Assembly: GCA_024695145.1 (NCBI GenBank)
Contig: JAILIS010000046.1
Location: forward strand, 1-64,000
Origin: Lachnospiraceae bacterium
GTDB lineage: Bacteria > Bacillota > Clostridia > Lachnospirales > Lachnospiraceae
Direction of reading: 5' to 3'
DNA length: 64,000 nucleotides
Positions 34,149-44,602 of this stretch are shown in pieces. Made by a program: the position numbers and the translations under genes. The notes under the pieces were generated by a model that did not search any database, was not told the DNA's origin, and saw nothing but the letters and a program-made list of their open reading frames with translations. How positions within the stretch are numbered: the first letter of the stretch is position 1; each line of letters begins with the position of its first letter.

Positions 34149-36068
34149 ATGTCACCGAAATCAACTTATGACGAGAAGTCTATCACAGTTCTGGAAGGTC
34201 TTGATCCTGTCAGAGCCCGTCCGGGCATGTACATCGGAAGTACAACAACAAAAGGACTTAATCATCTGGTCTATGAGATAGTCGACAACAGTGTCGATGA
34301 ACATCTGGCCGGATTTTGCGACAGTATATGGGTCACGCTTGAAAATGACGGTTCCGCGACCGTTGAGGACAACGGCAGAGGAATACCCGTCGGCATGCAC
34401 GAAAAAGGTGTCAGTGCCGAGCGTGTCGTATTTACGACTCTGCATGCCGGAGGTAAATTTGACAACGAAGTATACAAGACAAGCGGAGGACTCCACGGGG
34501 TCGGCTCTTCGGTGGTAAATGCCCTTTCGGAATATCTTGATATTGAGATCAAGCGCGACGGGAACATATATCATGACAGGTATTCAAGAGGTATCCCTGT
34601 TATCGATCTTGAAAAAGGACTGCTTCCCGTGATCGGAAAGACACGGTCAACCGGAACAAAAGTCAATTTTCTGCCTGACGGGGAGATATTTGAAAAAACA
34701 AGGTTCCGTGAGGAAGATATAAAATCAAGGCTTCATGAGACCGCATATCTGAACCCCAGTCTTACCATTCATTATTGCGATAAAAGATCCATACCTCATG
34801 AAAAAGTTGATTTTCACGAGCCTGACGGGATAATTGGCTTCATCAAGGATCTCGACCGTAACAAAGAGACGGTATGCGAACCGGTATTCTTTTCCGGAAG
34901 CTGTGACGGTATCAACGTCGAGATAGCATTTCAGTATGTCAATGAATTCCATGAAAACGTCCTCGGCTTTTGTAACAACATATACAATTCCGAAGGCGGA
35001 ACGCATCTGACCGGCTTTAAATCCATGTTTACGAACATAATGAACAATTATGCCCGTGAGCTGAATATCTTAAAAGGAAAAGACCAGAACTTTACAGGTG
35101 CCGACATCAGAAACGGCATGACGGCCATTGTATCCATAAAGCATCCGGACCCCAGGTTTGAAGGCCAGACCAAGACAAAACTTGACAATCAGGATGCCGC
35201 AAAGGCTGTTTCCAAAATAACGGGCGATGAAGTCGTTCACTATTTTGACAGGAATATCGATGTATTAAAAGCTGTCCTTCAATGTGCCGAAAAAGCCGCC
35301 AAGATCAGGAAGAGCGAAGAAAAGACAAAGACAAACATGCTCAGCCGTCAGAAGTATTCATTTGATTCGAACGGCAAGCTTGCAAACTGTGAGAGCCGCG
35401 ATCCCAAAAAATGCGAGATCTTTATAGTTGAGGGTGATTCGGCCGGAGGCAGCGCCAAAACAGCCAGAAACCGTAATTATCAGGCGATCCTTCCGATCAG
35501 AGGAAAGATACTTAATGTTGAAAAGGCCAGTATAGACAAAGTACTGGCAAACGCTGAGATAAAGACGATGATAAATGCCTTCGGATGCGGATTTTCCGAA
35601 GGATACGGAAATGATTTTGATATAGCAAAGCTTCGATACGACAAGATCATAATAATGGCCGATGCCGATGTGGACGGGGCTCATATATCGACATTGCTTC
35701 TGACTCTGTTTTACCGCTTCATGCCCGAACTCATATATGAAGGGCACGTGTTCATCGCCATGCCGCCTCTTTATAAGGCCATGCCGCAAAAAGGAGCGGG
35801 AGAATATCTGTATGATGACAAAGCTCTCAGCGAATACCGTAAAGATCATAGAGGCTTCAAACTCCAGCGTTTTAAAGGTCTCGGTGAGATGGATGCCTCA
35901 CAGTTGTGGGAGACTACTCTGGATCCTTCCACGAGAAGGCTCAAACAGGTCGAGATAGAAGATGCGATGCTTGCTAGTGCAACTACCGAAATGCTCATGG
36001 GCAATGATGTCGCACCAAGGAAGGATTTTATATACAGACACGCAAGGGAAGCCGAACTTGATTTTTAG
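34149..36068 (+). CDS. parE: Type IIA topoisomerase subunit B (probably topoisomerase IV, ParE)
   Basis: A 639-residue ATPase subunit. The GHKL fold shows EIVDNSVDE, DNGRGIP and GGLHGVGSSVVNALS; the transducer domain follows; the TOPRIM domain has EGDSAGGSA (~430) and DADVDGAHI (~500). The ATG at 34149 follows AAGGGGAG. It pairs with the A subunit 32 bases downstream. Calling it ParE rather than GyrB rests on location away from a dnaA-dnaN-recF region and on the missing GyrA box in the partner, so the subtype is less sure than the family. Confidence 0.8.
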   Translation: MSPKSTYDEKSITVLEGLDPVRARPGMYIGSTTTKGLNHLVYEIVDNSVDEHLAGFCDSIWVTLENDGSATVEDNGRGIPVGMHEKGVSAERVVFTTLHAGGKFDNEVYKTSGGLHGVGSSVVNALSEYLDIEIKRDGNIYHDRYSRGIPVIDLEKGLLPVIGKTRSTGTKVNFLPDGEIFEKTRFREEDIKSRLHETAYLNPSLTIHYCDKRSIPHEKVDFHEPDGIIGFIKDLDRNKETVCEPVFFSGSCDGINVEIAFQYVNEFHENVLGFCNNIYNSEGGTHLTGFKSMFTNIMNNYARELNILKGKDQNFTGADIRNGMTAIVSIKHPDPRFEGQTKTKLDNQDAAKAVSKITGDEVVHYFDRNIDVLKAVLQCAEKAAKIRKSEEKTKTNMLSRQKYSFDSNGKLANCESRDPKKCEIFIVEGDSAGGSAKTARNRNYQAILPIRGKILNVEKASIDKVLANAEIKTMINAFGCGFSEGYGNDFDIAKLRYDKIIIMADADVDGAHISTLLLTLFYRFMPELIYEGHVFIAMPPLYKAMPQKGAGEYLYDDKALSEYRKDHRGFKLQRFKGLGEMDASQLWETTLDPSTRRLKQVEIEDAMLASATTEMLMGNDVAPRKDFIYRHAREAELDF

Positions 36069-36100
36069 TGTTTCCCGATCGATAAAGGCAGGATTGTGAT

Positions 36101-38365
36101 ATGGCCAGAAAACAGGCAAAAGAAATAATCGAAGAGACCATAATCAAAACCGAATATTCCGAGGTTATGCAGAAGTCATATATCGACTATGCGATGAGCG
36201 TTATCATTGCAAGAGCGCTTCCCGATGTGAGGGACGGGTTAAAACCCGTACAAAGAAGAACGCTCTATGATATGTACGAACTTAACAACCGCTATGACAG
36301 ACCGCATCTCAAATCGGCCCGTATAGTCGGTGATACCATGGGTAAGTATCATCCTCACGGTGACAGTTCGATATATGACTGCCTTGTTGTAATGAGCCAG
36401 GACTTTAAAAAAGGGATGGCTCTTGTTGACGGACACGGCAATTTCGGATCGATAGAGGGTGACGGCGCCGCAGCCATGAGATATACGGAAGCGAGGCTTG
36501 CCAGGATCACCCAGGAAGAAATGCTGAGCGATATCGACAAAGATGTGGTCGATTTTATCCCGAACTACGACGAGACCTCCAAAGAGCCCGTGGTACTCCC
36601 GTGCAGGTTCCCCAATCTGCTCGTGAACGGTACCGAGGGTATTGCGGTCGGTATGGCGACAAGTATTCCTCCTCACAATCTGGCGGAAGTGATAGAAGCC
36701 GAAAAGGCATATATGAAAAACGAAAACATTTCCACGGAGGAACTTCTCGAGATCATGCCCGGGCCTGATTTTCCGACAGGCGGGATAGTCACGAACAAAG
36801 ATGAACTGAAAGAGATATATGAGACCGGAAGCGGCAAGATCAGGATAAGGGGCCGGGTAAACCTTGAGATGGGAAAGGGCGGCAGGCCGTCACTTGTCGT
36901 TACCGAGATCCCTTATACGATGATCGGGGCAAATATATCAAAGTTTCTTTTGGATATCGTATCGCTTATTGATTCCAAAAAGACAACTGATATAGTCGAT
37001 ATCTCGAACCAGTCCGGAAAAGAGGGCATAAGGATCGTCATCGAGCTGAAAAAAGATGCGGATGTTGAAAATGTCCGTAATATGCTCCTCAAAAAGACTC
37101 GTCTTGAAGATACTTTTGCCGTAAATATGCTTGCCATATGCGACGGAAGACCCGAAGTCATCGGTCTTCGCGCGCTTATAGCATATCACGTTAATTTCCT
37201 GCGTGAACTTGCGACCCGAAAATACAAGACCCTTCTGACAAAGGAACTGGAGAAAAAAGAGATCCAGGAAGGTCTCATAAAGGCCGTTGATGTGATCGAC
37301 GTTATCATCGAGATCCTGCGCGGATCAAAAGATGTGAAAATGGCCAAGGCATGCCTTGTTGAAGGAAATACCGAAGGCATAGAATTCAAATCGAGGATAT
37401 CAAAAAAAGTCGCACAGCAGCTCAGATTCACCGATAAACAGGCTTCGGCCATACTCGATATGCGGCTTCACAGACTTATCGGTCTTGAGATGGAAGCTCT
37501 TCTTGCGGAGCACGACAAGACTCTTAAGGACATAGCCGAATACAAAGACATCCTGACCCGTCCCGCCAAGATGGACCAGACAATAATAAAAGGTCTTGAA
37601 TCCATCAAGAAGGAATACGGAAGGCCGAGAAGAACTTCAATTGAAAATGCCGGCGACGTAGTCTTTGAAGAAAAGAAAGCCGAAGAGATGGAAGTTGTGT
37701 TCCTTATGGACCGCTTCGGATATGCCAAGACGGTTGATGTTGCTGCATTTGAGAGGAACCGCGAGGCTGTGGATGCGGAATTCCCCACATACTTTAAGTG
37801 CCTTAATACGGGAAGGATATGTGTATTTACGAACAAAGGAATGATGCACTCGATAAAGACTTGCGATCTTCCTTTCGGAAAGTTCCGTGACAAGGGGATC
37901 CCGATAGATAACGTCAGTAATTATGATTCTTCGGCCGAATCCGTTGTATACATCACTCCGATGTCTGACCTTGTAATGCAGAAGCTTCTGTTCGGAACGA
38001 AAAAAGGAATGTTCAAACAGGTATACGGAAGCGAATTCGATGTTGTGAAAAGAACGGTCGCCGCCACGGGACTGCTTGACAAAGACGAAGTGATAACCGT
38101 ATATCCCGTCACGGACCAGAAATATGTTGTGCTTCAGACGGAATTCGATGTGTTCTTAAAATTTGAAGTCGATGAAATACCGCTCAAGAAGAAAGGTGCC
38201 ATCGGTGTTCGCGGTATAAAGCTTACCGGAAATGATAAAGTTGCAAAGGTATATACCGTATTCGAAGACGATGACACGATGATCAAAGTCGGCAGCCGTC
38301 AGGTCCTTCTGTCAAGGCTGAAAGCGGCAAGAAGAGACACCAAGGGTAGTAAACTGCGGGGATAG
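36101..38365 (+). CDS. parC: Type IIA topoisomerase subunit A (probably topoisomerase IV, ParC)
   Basis: A 754-residue DNA breakage-reunion subunit. The catalytic tyrosine is Tyr128 in [10 protein letters not shown]; the quinolone-determining region includes [14 protein letters not shown] tower and coiled coil follow, then a shortened beta-pinwheel C-terminal domain (~490-754). No QRRGGKG-like GyrA box is seen, which argues for a decatenating topoisomerase IV rather than gyrase; [13 protein letters not shown] is the nearest match and is degenerate. It is cotranscribed with parE and followed by rsmD after four bases. Confidence 0.8.
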   Translation: MARKQAKEIIEETIIKTEYSEVMQKSYIDYAMSVIIARALPDVRDGLKPVQRRTLYDMYELNNRYDRPHLKSARIVGDTMGKYHPHGDSSIYDCLVVMSQDFKKGMALVDGHGNFGSIEGDGAAAMRYTEARLARITQEEMLSDIDKDVVDFIPNYDETSKEPVVLPCRFPNLLVNGTEGIAVGMATSIPPHNLAEVIEAEKAYMKNENISTEELLEIMPGPDFPTGGIVTNKDELKEIYETGSGKIRIRGRVNLEMGKGGRPSLVVTEIPYTMIGANISKFLLDIVSLIDSKKTTDIVDISNQSGKEGIRIVIELKKDADVENVRNMLLKKTRLEDTFAVNMLAICDGRPEVIGLRALIAYHVNFLRELATRKYKTLLTKELEKKEIQEGLIKAVDVIDVIIEILRGSKDVKMAKACLVEGNTEGIEFKSRISKKVAQQLRFTDKQASAILDMRLHRLIGLEMEALLAEHDKTLKDIAEYKDILTRPAKMDQTIIKGLESIKKEYGRPRRTSIENAGDVVFEEKKAEEMEVVFLMDRFGYAKTVDVAAFERNREAVDAEFPTYFKCLNTGRICVFTNKGMMHSIKTCDLPFGKFRDKGIPIDNVSNYDSSAESVVYITPMSDLVMQKLLFGTKKGMFKQVYGSEFDVVKRTVAATGLLDKDEVITVYPVTDQKYVVLQTEFDVFLKFEVDEIPLKKKGAIGVRGIKLTGNDKVAKVYTVFEDDDTMIKVGSRQVLLSRLKAARRDTKGSKLRG

Positions 38366-38369
38366 ATAT

Positions 38370-38924
38370 ATGCGTGTGATAGCGGGATCGGCCAGAAGGC
38401 TGTTACTTAGTGCTCCAAAAGGGGACAATACCCGGCCAACGAGCGACAAGATAAAAGAGACTCTGTTCAACATCATCGCACCAATGCTTTACGGGGTTGA
38501 TTTTCTCGATCTGTTCGCCGGAACAGGCGGGATCGGTATCGAAGCTCTTTCAAGAGGTGCCGGGAGCTGTACCTTCATGGAAAAGGACAAAGAAGCTTTG
38601 TCATGTATCAGGAAGAATCTTGAAAAGACTCATCTTGCGGACAAGGCAACGGTATATTCCACAGATGTTCTGACGGGTATTCATATGCTGCATCCCTCAA
38701 AGCCCTACGGTATCGTCTTTATGGATCCGCCATACGGCCGGGGACTTGTCAGGCCTGTACTTACGGCTCTTAAAACAGGCGGATTAACAGATGAGGATAC
38801 TCTCATCATTGCAGAAGAGGCCATTTCGGCGGATATGTCTTATGCGGATGATCTTGGTTATGAGATCACGAGGATAAAAGAGTACAAGAACAATAAACAT
38901 GTCTTTATGAGGCTTTCATCTTAA
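38370..38924 (+). CDS. rsmD: 16S rRNA (guanine-966 N2) methyltransferase
   Basis: A 184-residue SAM-dependent methyltransferase. It opens with [13 protein letters not shown], has the SAM site [19 protein letters not shown] and the catalytic MDPPYGRG (the D/NPPY motif). The rsmD-coaD order seen here is conserved across many bacteria. It is four bases after parC. Confidence 0.95.
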   Translation: MRVIAGSARRLLLSAPKGDNTRPTSDKIKETLFNIIAPMLYGVDFLDLFAGTGGIGIEALSRGAGSCTFMEKDKEALSCIRKNLEKTHLADKATVYSTDVLTGIHMLHPSKPYGIVFMDPPYGRGLVRPVLTALKTGGLTDEDTLIIAEEAISADMSYADDLGYEITRIKEYKNNKHVFMRLSS

Positions 38925-38940
38925 GGAGGCGGAAGGTATT

Positions 38941-39435
38941 ATGAAAAGAGCCATTTACCCGGGCAGTTTCGATCCGGTAACATACGGTCATATCGACATC
39001 ATAAAACGTTCGTCGAAGCTGTTCGATGAGCTGATAGTTGCCGTTCTTACGAACAAAGGCAAAACAACTCCATTGTTTTTAGCTGATGAACGTGTTAATA
39101 TATTAAATGAGGTTCTGAAGGATCTTAAAAATGTCAGAGTTCTGAGCTATGACGGACTTCTTGTTGATTTTGCGATGGAAGTTGATGCGGATGTCATTGT
39201 AAGAGGTCTTAGGGCCGTGACGGACTTTGATTATGAGCTTCAGATGTCACAGACGAATTCAGTCCTGAACAGGAAGGTAGATACGGTATTTTTTACCACT
39301 TCACTTAAATATGCCTACCTTTCAAGTTCGACAGTAAGGGAAGTTGCCGCTTACGGCGGAGATATCAGTAAATTTGTTCCTCCGTATGTCGAAAAACTGA
39401 CATATGAGAAATTCGGTAAAAAAGGGGATAAGTAA
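38941..39435 (+). CDS. coaD: Phosphopantetheine adenylyltransferase
   Basis: Penultimate step of coenzyme A synthesis, adding AMP to 4'-phosphopantetheine. At 164 residues it has the nucleotidyltransferase motif [16 protein letters not shown] (TxGH) and the second motif [23 protein letters not shown] precedes the ATG. CoA made with it is the source of the prosthetic arm on carrier proteins such as the one at 3060, a general rather than specific link. Confidence 0.97.
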   Translation: MKRAIYPGSFDPVTYGHIDIIKRSSKLFDELIVAVLTNKGKTTPLFLADERVNILNEVLKDLKNVRVLSYDGLLVDFAMEVDADVIVRGLRAVTDFDYELQMSQTNSVLNRKVDTVFFTTSLKYAYLSSSTVREVAAYGGDISKFVPPYVEKLTYEKFGKKGDK

Positions 39436-39459
39436 CAGGGGTATTACAGGAGAGTGTAA

Positions 39460-40104
39460 ATGAGCAGCAGGATCGAACAGGTAATCGACGAAATAGAAAC
39501 CTTTATTTCGGAATGCAAGTATCAGACGTTTTCCACCACGAATATCATTGTTGACAAAGATCGTATGGATGAACTTCTCCGTGATCTTCGTCTTCGCACA
39601 CCGGAAGAGATCAAAAAGTACCAGAAGATCATAAGCAACAAAGAGCGGATCCTTCAGGATGCCAGAGACAAGGCGGATGCAATGCTCGGTATGGCACAGG
39701 CCGAGACCGTCAGGATGGTGGATGAGAACGAGATAATGCAACAGGCATATGCCCAGGCCGGAGAGGTGGTCAAGCAGGCTACGGAACAGGCCCAGCAGAT
39801 CGTTGACATGGCTACGGTCGAAGCCAATAATGTCAGACAGTCGGCCATGGAATATACTTTCGGACAGCTGTCCACTCTGCAGGATATAATAAATCATGCA
39901 ATAGGTACGGCAGATGCCAAATACGGGGATCTGATCGCGAGACTTCGCGAATGTGAACAGATCATCGCTCAGGATCGTTCACAGTTGTATCCGCAGGTTG
40001 AGCTTGACAATGATATTGCGGCTCTTGAAGGTTATCCTACTGCAGACCGGAACAATAACGGTTCCAAATCAGATGGCGGCGGCAAAGGTGTAAGTGTAAT
40101 ATAG
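39460..40104 (+). CDS. Coiled-coil protein of unknown function
   Basis: A 214-residue protein with no membrane helix. Residues 1-~50 form a short folded region; residues ~55-130 are a long, Ala/Gln/Glu-rich coiled coil resembling ATP-synthase b-subunit or DivIVA-like helices; a second helical segment is at ~135-170; the tail is Gly/Ser-rich and disordered. Genes like this follow coaD in related Clostridia and are sometimes labelled vacuolar ATPase subunit, which is only coiled-coil similarity. The ATG has AGGAGAG upstream. A terminator lies just downstream. The function is unknown; a scaffold or cell-division role is conceivable. Confidence 0.75.
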   Translation: MSSRIEQVIDEIETFISECKYQTFSTTNIIVDKDRMDELLRDLRLRTPEEIKKYQKIISNKERILQDARDKADAMLGMAQAETVRMVDENEIMQQAYAQAGEVVKQATEQAQQIVDMATVEANNVRQSAMEYTFGQLSTLQDIINHAIGTADAKYGDLIARLRECEQIIAQDRSQLYPQVELDNDIAALEGYPTADRNNNGSKSDGGGKGVSVI

Positions 40105-40129
40105 TCTGTCGTATTCCAAAGTTTATTCG

Positions 40130-40160
40130 GGCGGATCCGCTGCATGGTTCCGCCTTTTTT
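40130..40160 (+). terminator. Rho-independent terminator
   Basis: A 9-bp stem with one internal mismatch, GGCGGATCC (40130-40138) and GGTTCCGCC (40146-40154), then TTTTTT at 40155-40160. It closes the parE-parC-rsmD-coaD unit. Only 30 bases separate it from the pepD ATG and I see no good promoter there, so the following long operon may depend partly on read-through. Confidence 0.82.
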
Positions 40161-40190
40161 GATAAATATGTAAAAAGGAAGATACATATA

Positions 40191-41639
40191 ATGGATAATG
40201 TGCTTAGCGGACTTAATCCCGAAAAAGTTTTTCACTATTTTGAAGAGATATCATCCATTCCCAGACCATCCGGCAAATGTGAGATGATCAGTGATTATAT
40301 CGTTTCTTTTGCAAAAGAGCACGGCATGGAATGCATCAGGGATGATAATATGAACGTCCTCATAAGAAAGCCTTCCCAAAAGGAAGATGCTTCATGGGTG
40401 ATAATTCAGGGGCATATGGATATGGTCTGTGAAAAGAGCTATGATTATGAGGCGAAGCACGATTTTACAAAAGATCCTTTAAAACTGGCAGTCCTCGACG
40501 ATTATATCTATGCAAAAGGCACTACACTCGGAGCCGATGACGGTATAGCCGTTGCTTATATGCTCAGCATTCTGTCGGATGACGATCCGTCGCTTCCTTC
40601 CATAGAGGCACTTTTTACCGCTGATGAGGAAGACGGTATGAGAGGTGCTATGGCTTTTGATACTTCCCTGCTCAAGGGAAGAAAGATGATCAATCTTGAT
40701 CATGAGATAGAAGGCGAGCTTCTGACTTGTTCTGCCGGCGGTAAGAGAGTGGTAAGTACGGTTCCCGTACAATATGAGAATGTCTCGGGTATAGGATATT
40801 CCATAGTGATATGCGGTCTTACCGGTGGACATTCCGGAATGGAGATCGACAAGGGCCGCGGTAATGCAAACCTGCTGCTCGGAAGACTTCTTCACAATAT
40901 CACAAAGAATATGCCTTTCTCACTGAAGTATATAGGCGGAGGGCTCACCGATACCGCAATACCGCGTGAAGCCAAAGCGGAGATAATCATTGATCCCTCC
41001 GATGTCGATACGCTTGAGACTATTGTTGAAAAGTGTTCGAGGATCATATGTGATGAGTTTGAAGGCATAGAAGAGAACATGATGATCTATGCGGAAAACA
41101 AAGGTGTGGATGAAGGCCTTTGTCTTACGGCAGAATCTAAAAAGAATATAGGTTTTCTTCTGAACACAATGCCGGACGGGATCATCAAAATGAGCCGCAA
41201 AAACGATGGCCTTGTAAGGACAAGTCTTAACTGCGGCATCATGAAACTGACCGAGAAAGATTTTTCAATGATAGTAAATATGAGAAGTCTTGCGGAATCG
41301 GAGAAGGATGCGCTGTCTGATAAGATAGAATATCTGACCGAGATGTGCGGCGGAACATTTAGCGAGGAATATGATTATCCCGCCTGGGAGTATACGAGTG
41401 ATTCCCGCCTTCGCAAAACCGCTTTTGAGATATACCAGAAGATGTTCTCGAAAAATCCTAAGCTTCGGGGTTTTCATGCGGGCCTTGAATGCGGTGTGTT
41501 CTTTAAGAAACTGGAGGAGGTTGACATAATATCATTCGGACCTGATATCAACAATATACATACACCCAAAGAACGGCTGTCGATCAGCAGCAGTGCCCGT
41601 ATGTATGAGTATCTTCTTGAGATATTAAAGAGTATCTGA
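40191..41639 (+). CDS. pepD: Aminoacyl-histidine dipeptidase (M20 family)
   Basis: A 482-residue zinc dipeptidase of the carnosinase/PepD type, cleaving Xaa-His and other dipeptides. Metal-site segments are QGHMDMVCE, LGADDGIAVAY and the TADEEDGMRGA glutamate; the lid domain lies between ~210 and 380; the last metal histidine is in FHAGLECGVF. AAAAAGGAAG precedes the ATG. It opens a run of fifteen closely packed genes; the next gene starts one base after its stop. Confidence 0.93.
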   Translation: MDNVLSGLNPEKVFHYFEEISSIPRPSGKCEMISDYIVSFAKEHGMECIRDDNMNVLIRKPSQKEDASWVIIQGHMDMVCEKSYDYEAKHDFTKDPLKLAVLDDYIYAKGTTLGADDGIAVAYMLSILSDDDPSLPSIEALFTADEEDGMRGAMAFDTSLLKGRKMINLDHEIEGELLTCSAGGKRVVSTVPVQYENVSGIGYSIVICGLTGGHSGMEIDKGRGNANLLLGRLLHNITKNMPFSLKYIGGGLTDTAIPREAKAEIIIDPSDVDTLETIVEKCSRIICDEFEGIEENMMIYAENKGVDEGLCLTAESKKNIGFLLNTMPDGIIKMSRKNDGLVRTSLNCGIMKLTEKDFSMIVNMRSLAESEKDALSDKIEYLTEMCGGTFSEEYDYPAWEYTSDSRLRKTAFEIYQKMFSKNPKLRGFHAGLECGVFFKKLEEVDIISFGPDINNIHTPKERLSISSSARMYEYLLEILKSI

Positions 41640-41640
41640 A

Positions 41641-43035
41641 ATGGTTCTTCCCGAAAAATTCAAAGAATCCATGAAAATGCTCCTTCCCGGAGAATATGAA
41701 GATCTTATCGGATCTTTTGAGAAAAGACCTTATTCGGGACTTAAAGTCAATACAAAAAAGATCTCGGTTTCGGATTTTGAAAACAAAGCTCCTTTTCGGA
41801 TCGAAAAGATTCCGTATATAAAAGGCGGTTATTATATCAATGATACGGATGCTTGGACGAAACATCCGTATTATTATGCGGGATTATACTATATCCAGGA
41901 GCCTTCCGCGATGCTTCCCGCTGAGATCCTTCCGGTATCCGAAGATGATACTGTTCTCGATATTTGTGCCGCCCCGGGCGGAAAAAGCTTCGGGATCATA
42001 AGAAAGAGACCGGCCTGTTTACTGTCAAACGACATAAGCTTTTCACGGACCATACCGCTTGTAAAGAACATCGAGCACACCGGATGGGACAACATCTTCA
42101 TTTCATGTGAATCCCCGGAAAAGCTATCCCGTCACTATATCGAAGTTTTTGACCGGATAATCGTTGATGCACCGTGTTCCGGAGAAGGGATGTTCCGTAA
42201 AGATCCGTCTCTTATTAAGGAATATGAGAAGAAGGGAAGCAGTCACTATAGGCCTGTTCAGGAGAGCATACTAAGCTGCGTTTATCCGATGCTCAAAGCC
42301 GGAGGATACCTTATGTATTCTACCTGCACTTTTTCCGACGAGGAGAACGAACAGGTTGTGCTTGCATTTATCACAGAGCATCCCGATATGCAAATATGTG
42401 ATATCGAAGGTATTCCGGGCCTTCGCGGCCCATACGACAGATACAGCGGATATTCCGGTCTTTCGGGCTGTGTCCATGTGCTGCCGCACAGGTTCTGCGG
42501 TGAAGGACATTTTATGGCTCTTATGAAAAAGAGCGAAGATTCAGAGCCTGTTCCTGCAGGAGGAGCTGATATCTCCGATATATCATGCGGATATGAAAGC
42601 CTTCCGGAGAGCATAAGAGAGTTTTTTGATCATCTGTCGGATGACCGTCTTAAGATCTTAAAAAGCCGCAGATATCTGACATCGGGAGACGGTTTCGTAT
42701 ACATCCTTCCGAACGGTTTTGAGAAGCTGTATGACAAAAAGATTCGGTATGTCCGGACCGGCACCTGCATAGGATTTATCAAGCCCTCCGGCGCTTTCAC
42801 ACCGCATACGGCTTTTGCGCTTTCGCTTGATATGAATGATTTTCGTCCTTATATCGATCTGGATATAAAGGATGTAAATGTCATCAAATATCTCAAAGGC
42901 GAGACGATCATTGATGACAGGGCAGAAGATAAAGGATATGTACTTATATGCACCGACGGATATCCGCTCGGATTTGCAAGATCCGACGGGAAAAGACTGA
43001 AAAACCTCTACGAAAAAGGCTGGGTCATCAGATAG
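41641..43035 (+). CDS. RsmF/NOL1-NOP2-Sun family m5C rRNA methyltransferase
   Basis: A 464-residue SAM-dependent RNA cytosine-C5 methyltransferase. The SAM site is DICAAPGGKS; the motif IV cysteine is in DAPCSGEGMFRKD and the nucleophile in STCTFSDEEN. The C-terminal ~170 residues resemble the RNA-binding part of RsmF (YebU), so the likely target is a 16S rRNA cytosine, but the exact base is not readable. It follows pepD after one base with no separate Shine-Dalgarno beyond AAAGAG. Confidence 0.9.
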   Translation: MVLPEKFKESMKMLLPGEYEDLIGSFEKRPYSGLKVNTKKISVSDFENKAPFRIEKIPYIKGGYYINDTDAWTKHPYYYAGLYYIQEPSAMLPAEILPVSEDDTVLDICAAPGGKSFGIIRKRPACLLSNDISFSRTIPLVKNIEHTGWDNIFISCESPEKLSRHYIEVFDRIIVDAPCSGEGMFRKDPSLIKEYEKKGSSHYRPVQESILSCVYPMLKAGGYLMYSTCTFSDEENEQVVLAFITEHPDMQICDIEGIPGLRGPYDRYSGYSGLSGCVHVLPHRFCGEGHFMALMKKSEDSEPVPAGGADISDISCGYESLPESIREFFDHLSDDRLKILKSRRYLTSGDGFVYILPNGFEKLYDKKIRYVRTGTCIGFIKPSGAFTPHTAFALSLDMNDFRPYIDLDIKDVNVIKYLKGETIIDDRAEDKGYVLICTDGYPLGFARSDGKRLKNLYEKGWVIR

Positions 43036-43046
43036 AAAGATAAGAG

Positions 43047-43619
43047 ATGAAGTATATCAACCGCGAACTGAAAGGCACATACGGCTATATCAGAAAACAA
43101 CTCATTTTTGAGGCTGCGAAAACGCTCATACTTTTTGCAATGGCTGTAGGTATTTTTCTTATGGGATATCTGACTCTTCATACAAAAAAGAGTCTGTGGT
43201 CCGTACTGGCCGTTCTCGCGCTCCTTCCGACCTGCAGATCCATGGTCGGGGTAGTCATGCTTTTACGATACCGTTCACTGTCACCGGAAGATCACAGGCG
43301 TTTTTGTGATTGTACCGGCGGTATGAACACGATCTTCGAGAACATCCTCACCACAAACGAAAGGACCTTTTTCCTTCCCGTCATATGTGTGTGTTCCAAA
43401 AACGTTATCGCCTACATGCCGTCAAAAGATACGGATAACAGGCTGAAAGAGCATATCGACAGTGTGCTGAAAAATGCCGGCCACAGTGCGAATGTCAAGA
43501 TCTATGACAGCCTTGATGCTTTTGAAAAGAGGTGTCTCGAGATGTCTCAAAAGCTTTCTTCCGAAAGTGATACAGGCTCCGCTGCCATAATCGATACGAT
43601 AAAAGCGGTATCTTTATGA
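43047..43619 (+). CDS. Hypothetical membrane protein, two helices
   Basis: I do not recognise this family. The 190-residue protein has an amphipathic N-terminal stretch, two membrane helices (about 24-44 and 50-73) and a soluble C-terminal domain of ~115 residues with several cysteines (CDCTGG, CVC). The positive-inside rule suggests both ends are cytoplasmic. Its stop overlaps the start of the pseudouridine synthase gene by four bases (ATGA), so it belongs to the operon. No catalytic motif is seen. Confidence 0.7.
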   Translation: MKYINRELKGTYGYIRKQLIFEAAKTLILFAMAVGIFLMGYLTLHTKKSLWSVLAVLALLPTCRSMVGVVMLLRYRSLSPEDHRRFCDCTGGMNTIFENILTTNERTFFLPVICVCSKNVIAYMPSKDTDNRLKEHIDSVLKNAGHSANVKIYDSLDAFEKRCLEMSQKLSSESDTGSAAIIDTIKAVSL

Positions 43620-44602
43620 AAGAATTCGTGATAAACAAAAATGACGAAGGCCAGCGGCTTGACCGGTTCGTCTTCCGTATTCTGAAAAATGCGCCGTCAT
43701 CATTTGCATATAAAATGCTGCGCAAAAAAAATATCGTGTTGAACGGTTCAAAAGCATCAGGTGATGAACGACTGCATGAAAACGATACCGTAATATTTTA
43801 TCTGTCCGATGAGACTTTTGACCGGTTTTCGAAAAATGATGTTTCATATCCTGATACGGCCTATTTGATGCCGCCGGTCATATATGAGGATGATGATATC
43901 ATAATTGTACACAAGCCTTCCGGTATGCTGTCGCAAAAATCGGCAGCGGAAGATATCTCTCTTAACGAGATATGTCTTTCTTACGTAAAGGGGGCAAAAC
44001 CTTCAGCGACCGGCAGCGGATCTTCATATACTCCGGGAATATGCAACAGGCTGGACCGCAATACGGCAGGTCTTATAACCTTTGCAAAGACATACAGATG
44101 CGCAAAACATATGGCGGATGCTTTTCGCAACCATACGATCGGTAAGTATTACAGATGTATAACAGCAGGTATCATCAAAGATGATCTTGATCTTTCGGGA
44201 CGACTTCGTAAAGATCCCGTGACAAATACCGTAATGATCACGGATACCGGTCCCGAAGAGTGCAATATAAAAACAAAAGTTCATCCGCTTAAGAACTGGA
44301 AATGCATATGTGATCTTTCGCTTCTCGAGATCGAGCTTATTACCGGAAAAACCCATCAGATAAGAGCTCATCTGGCCCACATAAAACATCCCGTGATAGG
44401 AGACGAAAAGTACGGGGATCACAGTATAAACCGCAGTTTTTATAAACAGTTCGGCATATCCTGCCAGATGCTGGTGTGCACCAAAATGGTATTTCCGGAT
44501 GATTTTCCGCTTGATACGCTGGCCGGGATGAGCATTGAAACAGATACCGGGGATGATTTCAGGAGAGTAATGTTATGTCAACCTGGAACTCAAGAGGATT
44601 AA
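43616..44602 (+). CDS. RluA family pseudouridine synthase
   Basis: A 328-residue RNA pseudouridine synthase. An N-terminal S4-like RNA-binding domain (~10-70) precedes the catalytic domain, with the active aspartate in NRLDRNTAGL and the family segments HKPSGMLSQ and ELITGKTHQIRAHLAHIKHPVIGD. The target may be 23S rRNA (RluC/D-like) or tRNA; this cannot be fixed by eye. Its start overlaps the membrane gene and its end overlaps recU by 28 bases. Confidence 0.93.
   Translation: MKEFVINKNDEGQRLDRFVFRILKNAPSSFAYKMLRKKNIVLNGSKASGDERLHENDTVIFYLSDETFDRFSKNDVSYPDTAYLMPPVIYEDDDIIIVHKPSGMLSQKSAAEDISLNEICLSYVKGAKPSATGSGSSYTPGICNRLDRNTAGLITFAKTYRCAKHMADAFRNHTIGKYYRCITAGIIKDDLDLSGRLRKDPVTNTVMITDTGPEECNIKTKVHPLKNWKCICDLSLLEIELITGKTHQIRAHLAHIKHPVIGDEKYGDHSINRSFYKQFGISCQMLVCTKMVFPDDFPLDTLAGMSIETDTGDDFRRVMLCQPGTQED

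Noticed and set aside
34149..38365. DNA gyrase (gyrB-gyrA)
   Set aside because: No GyrA box is visible and the location is not the dnaA-dnaN-recF region, so topoisomerase IV is preferred; the choice is not certain.
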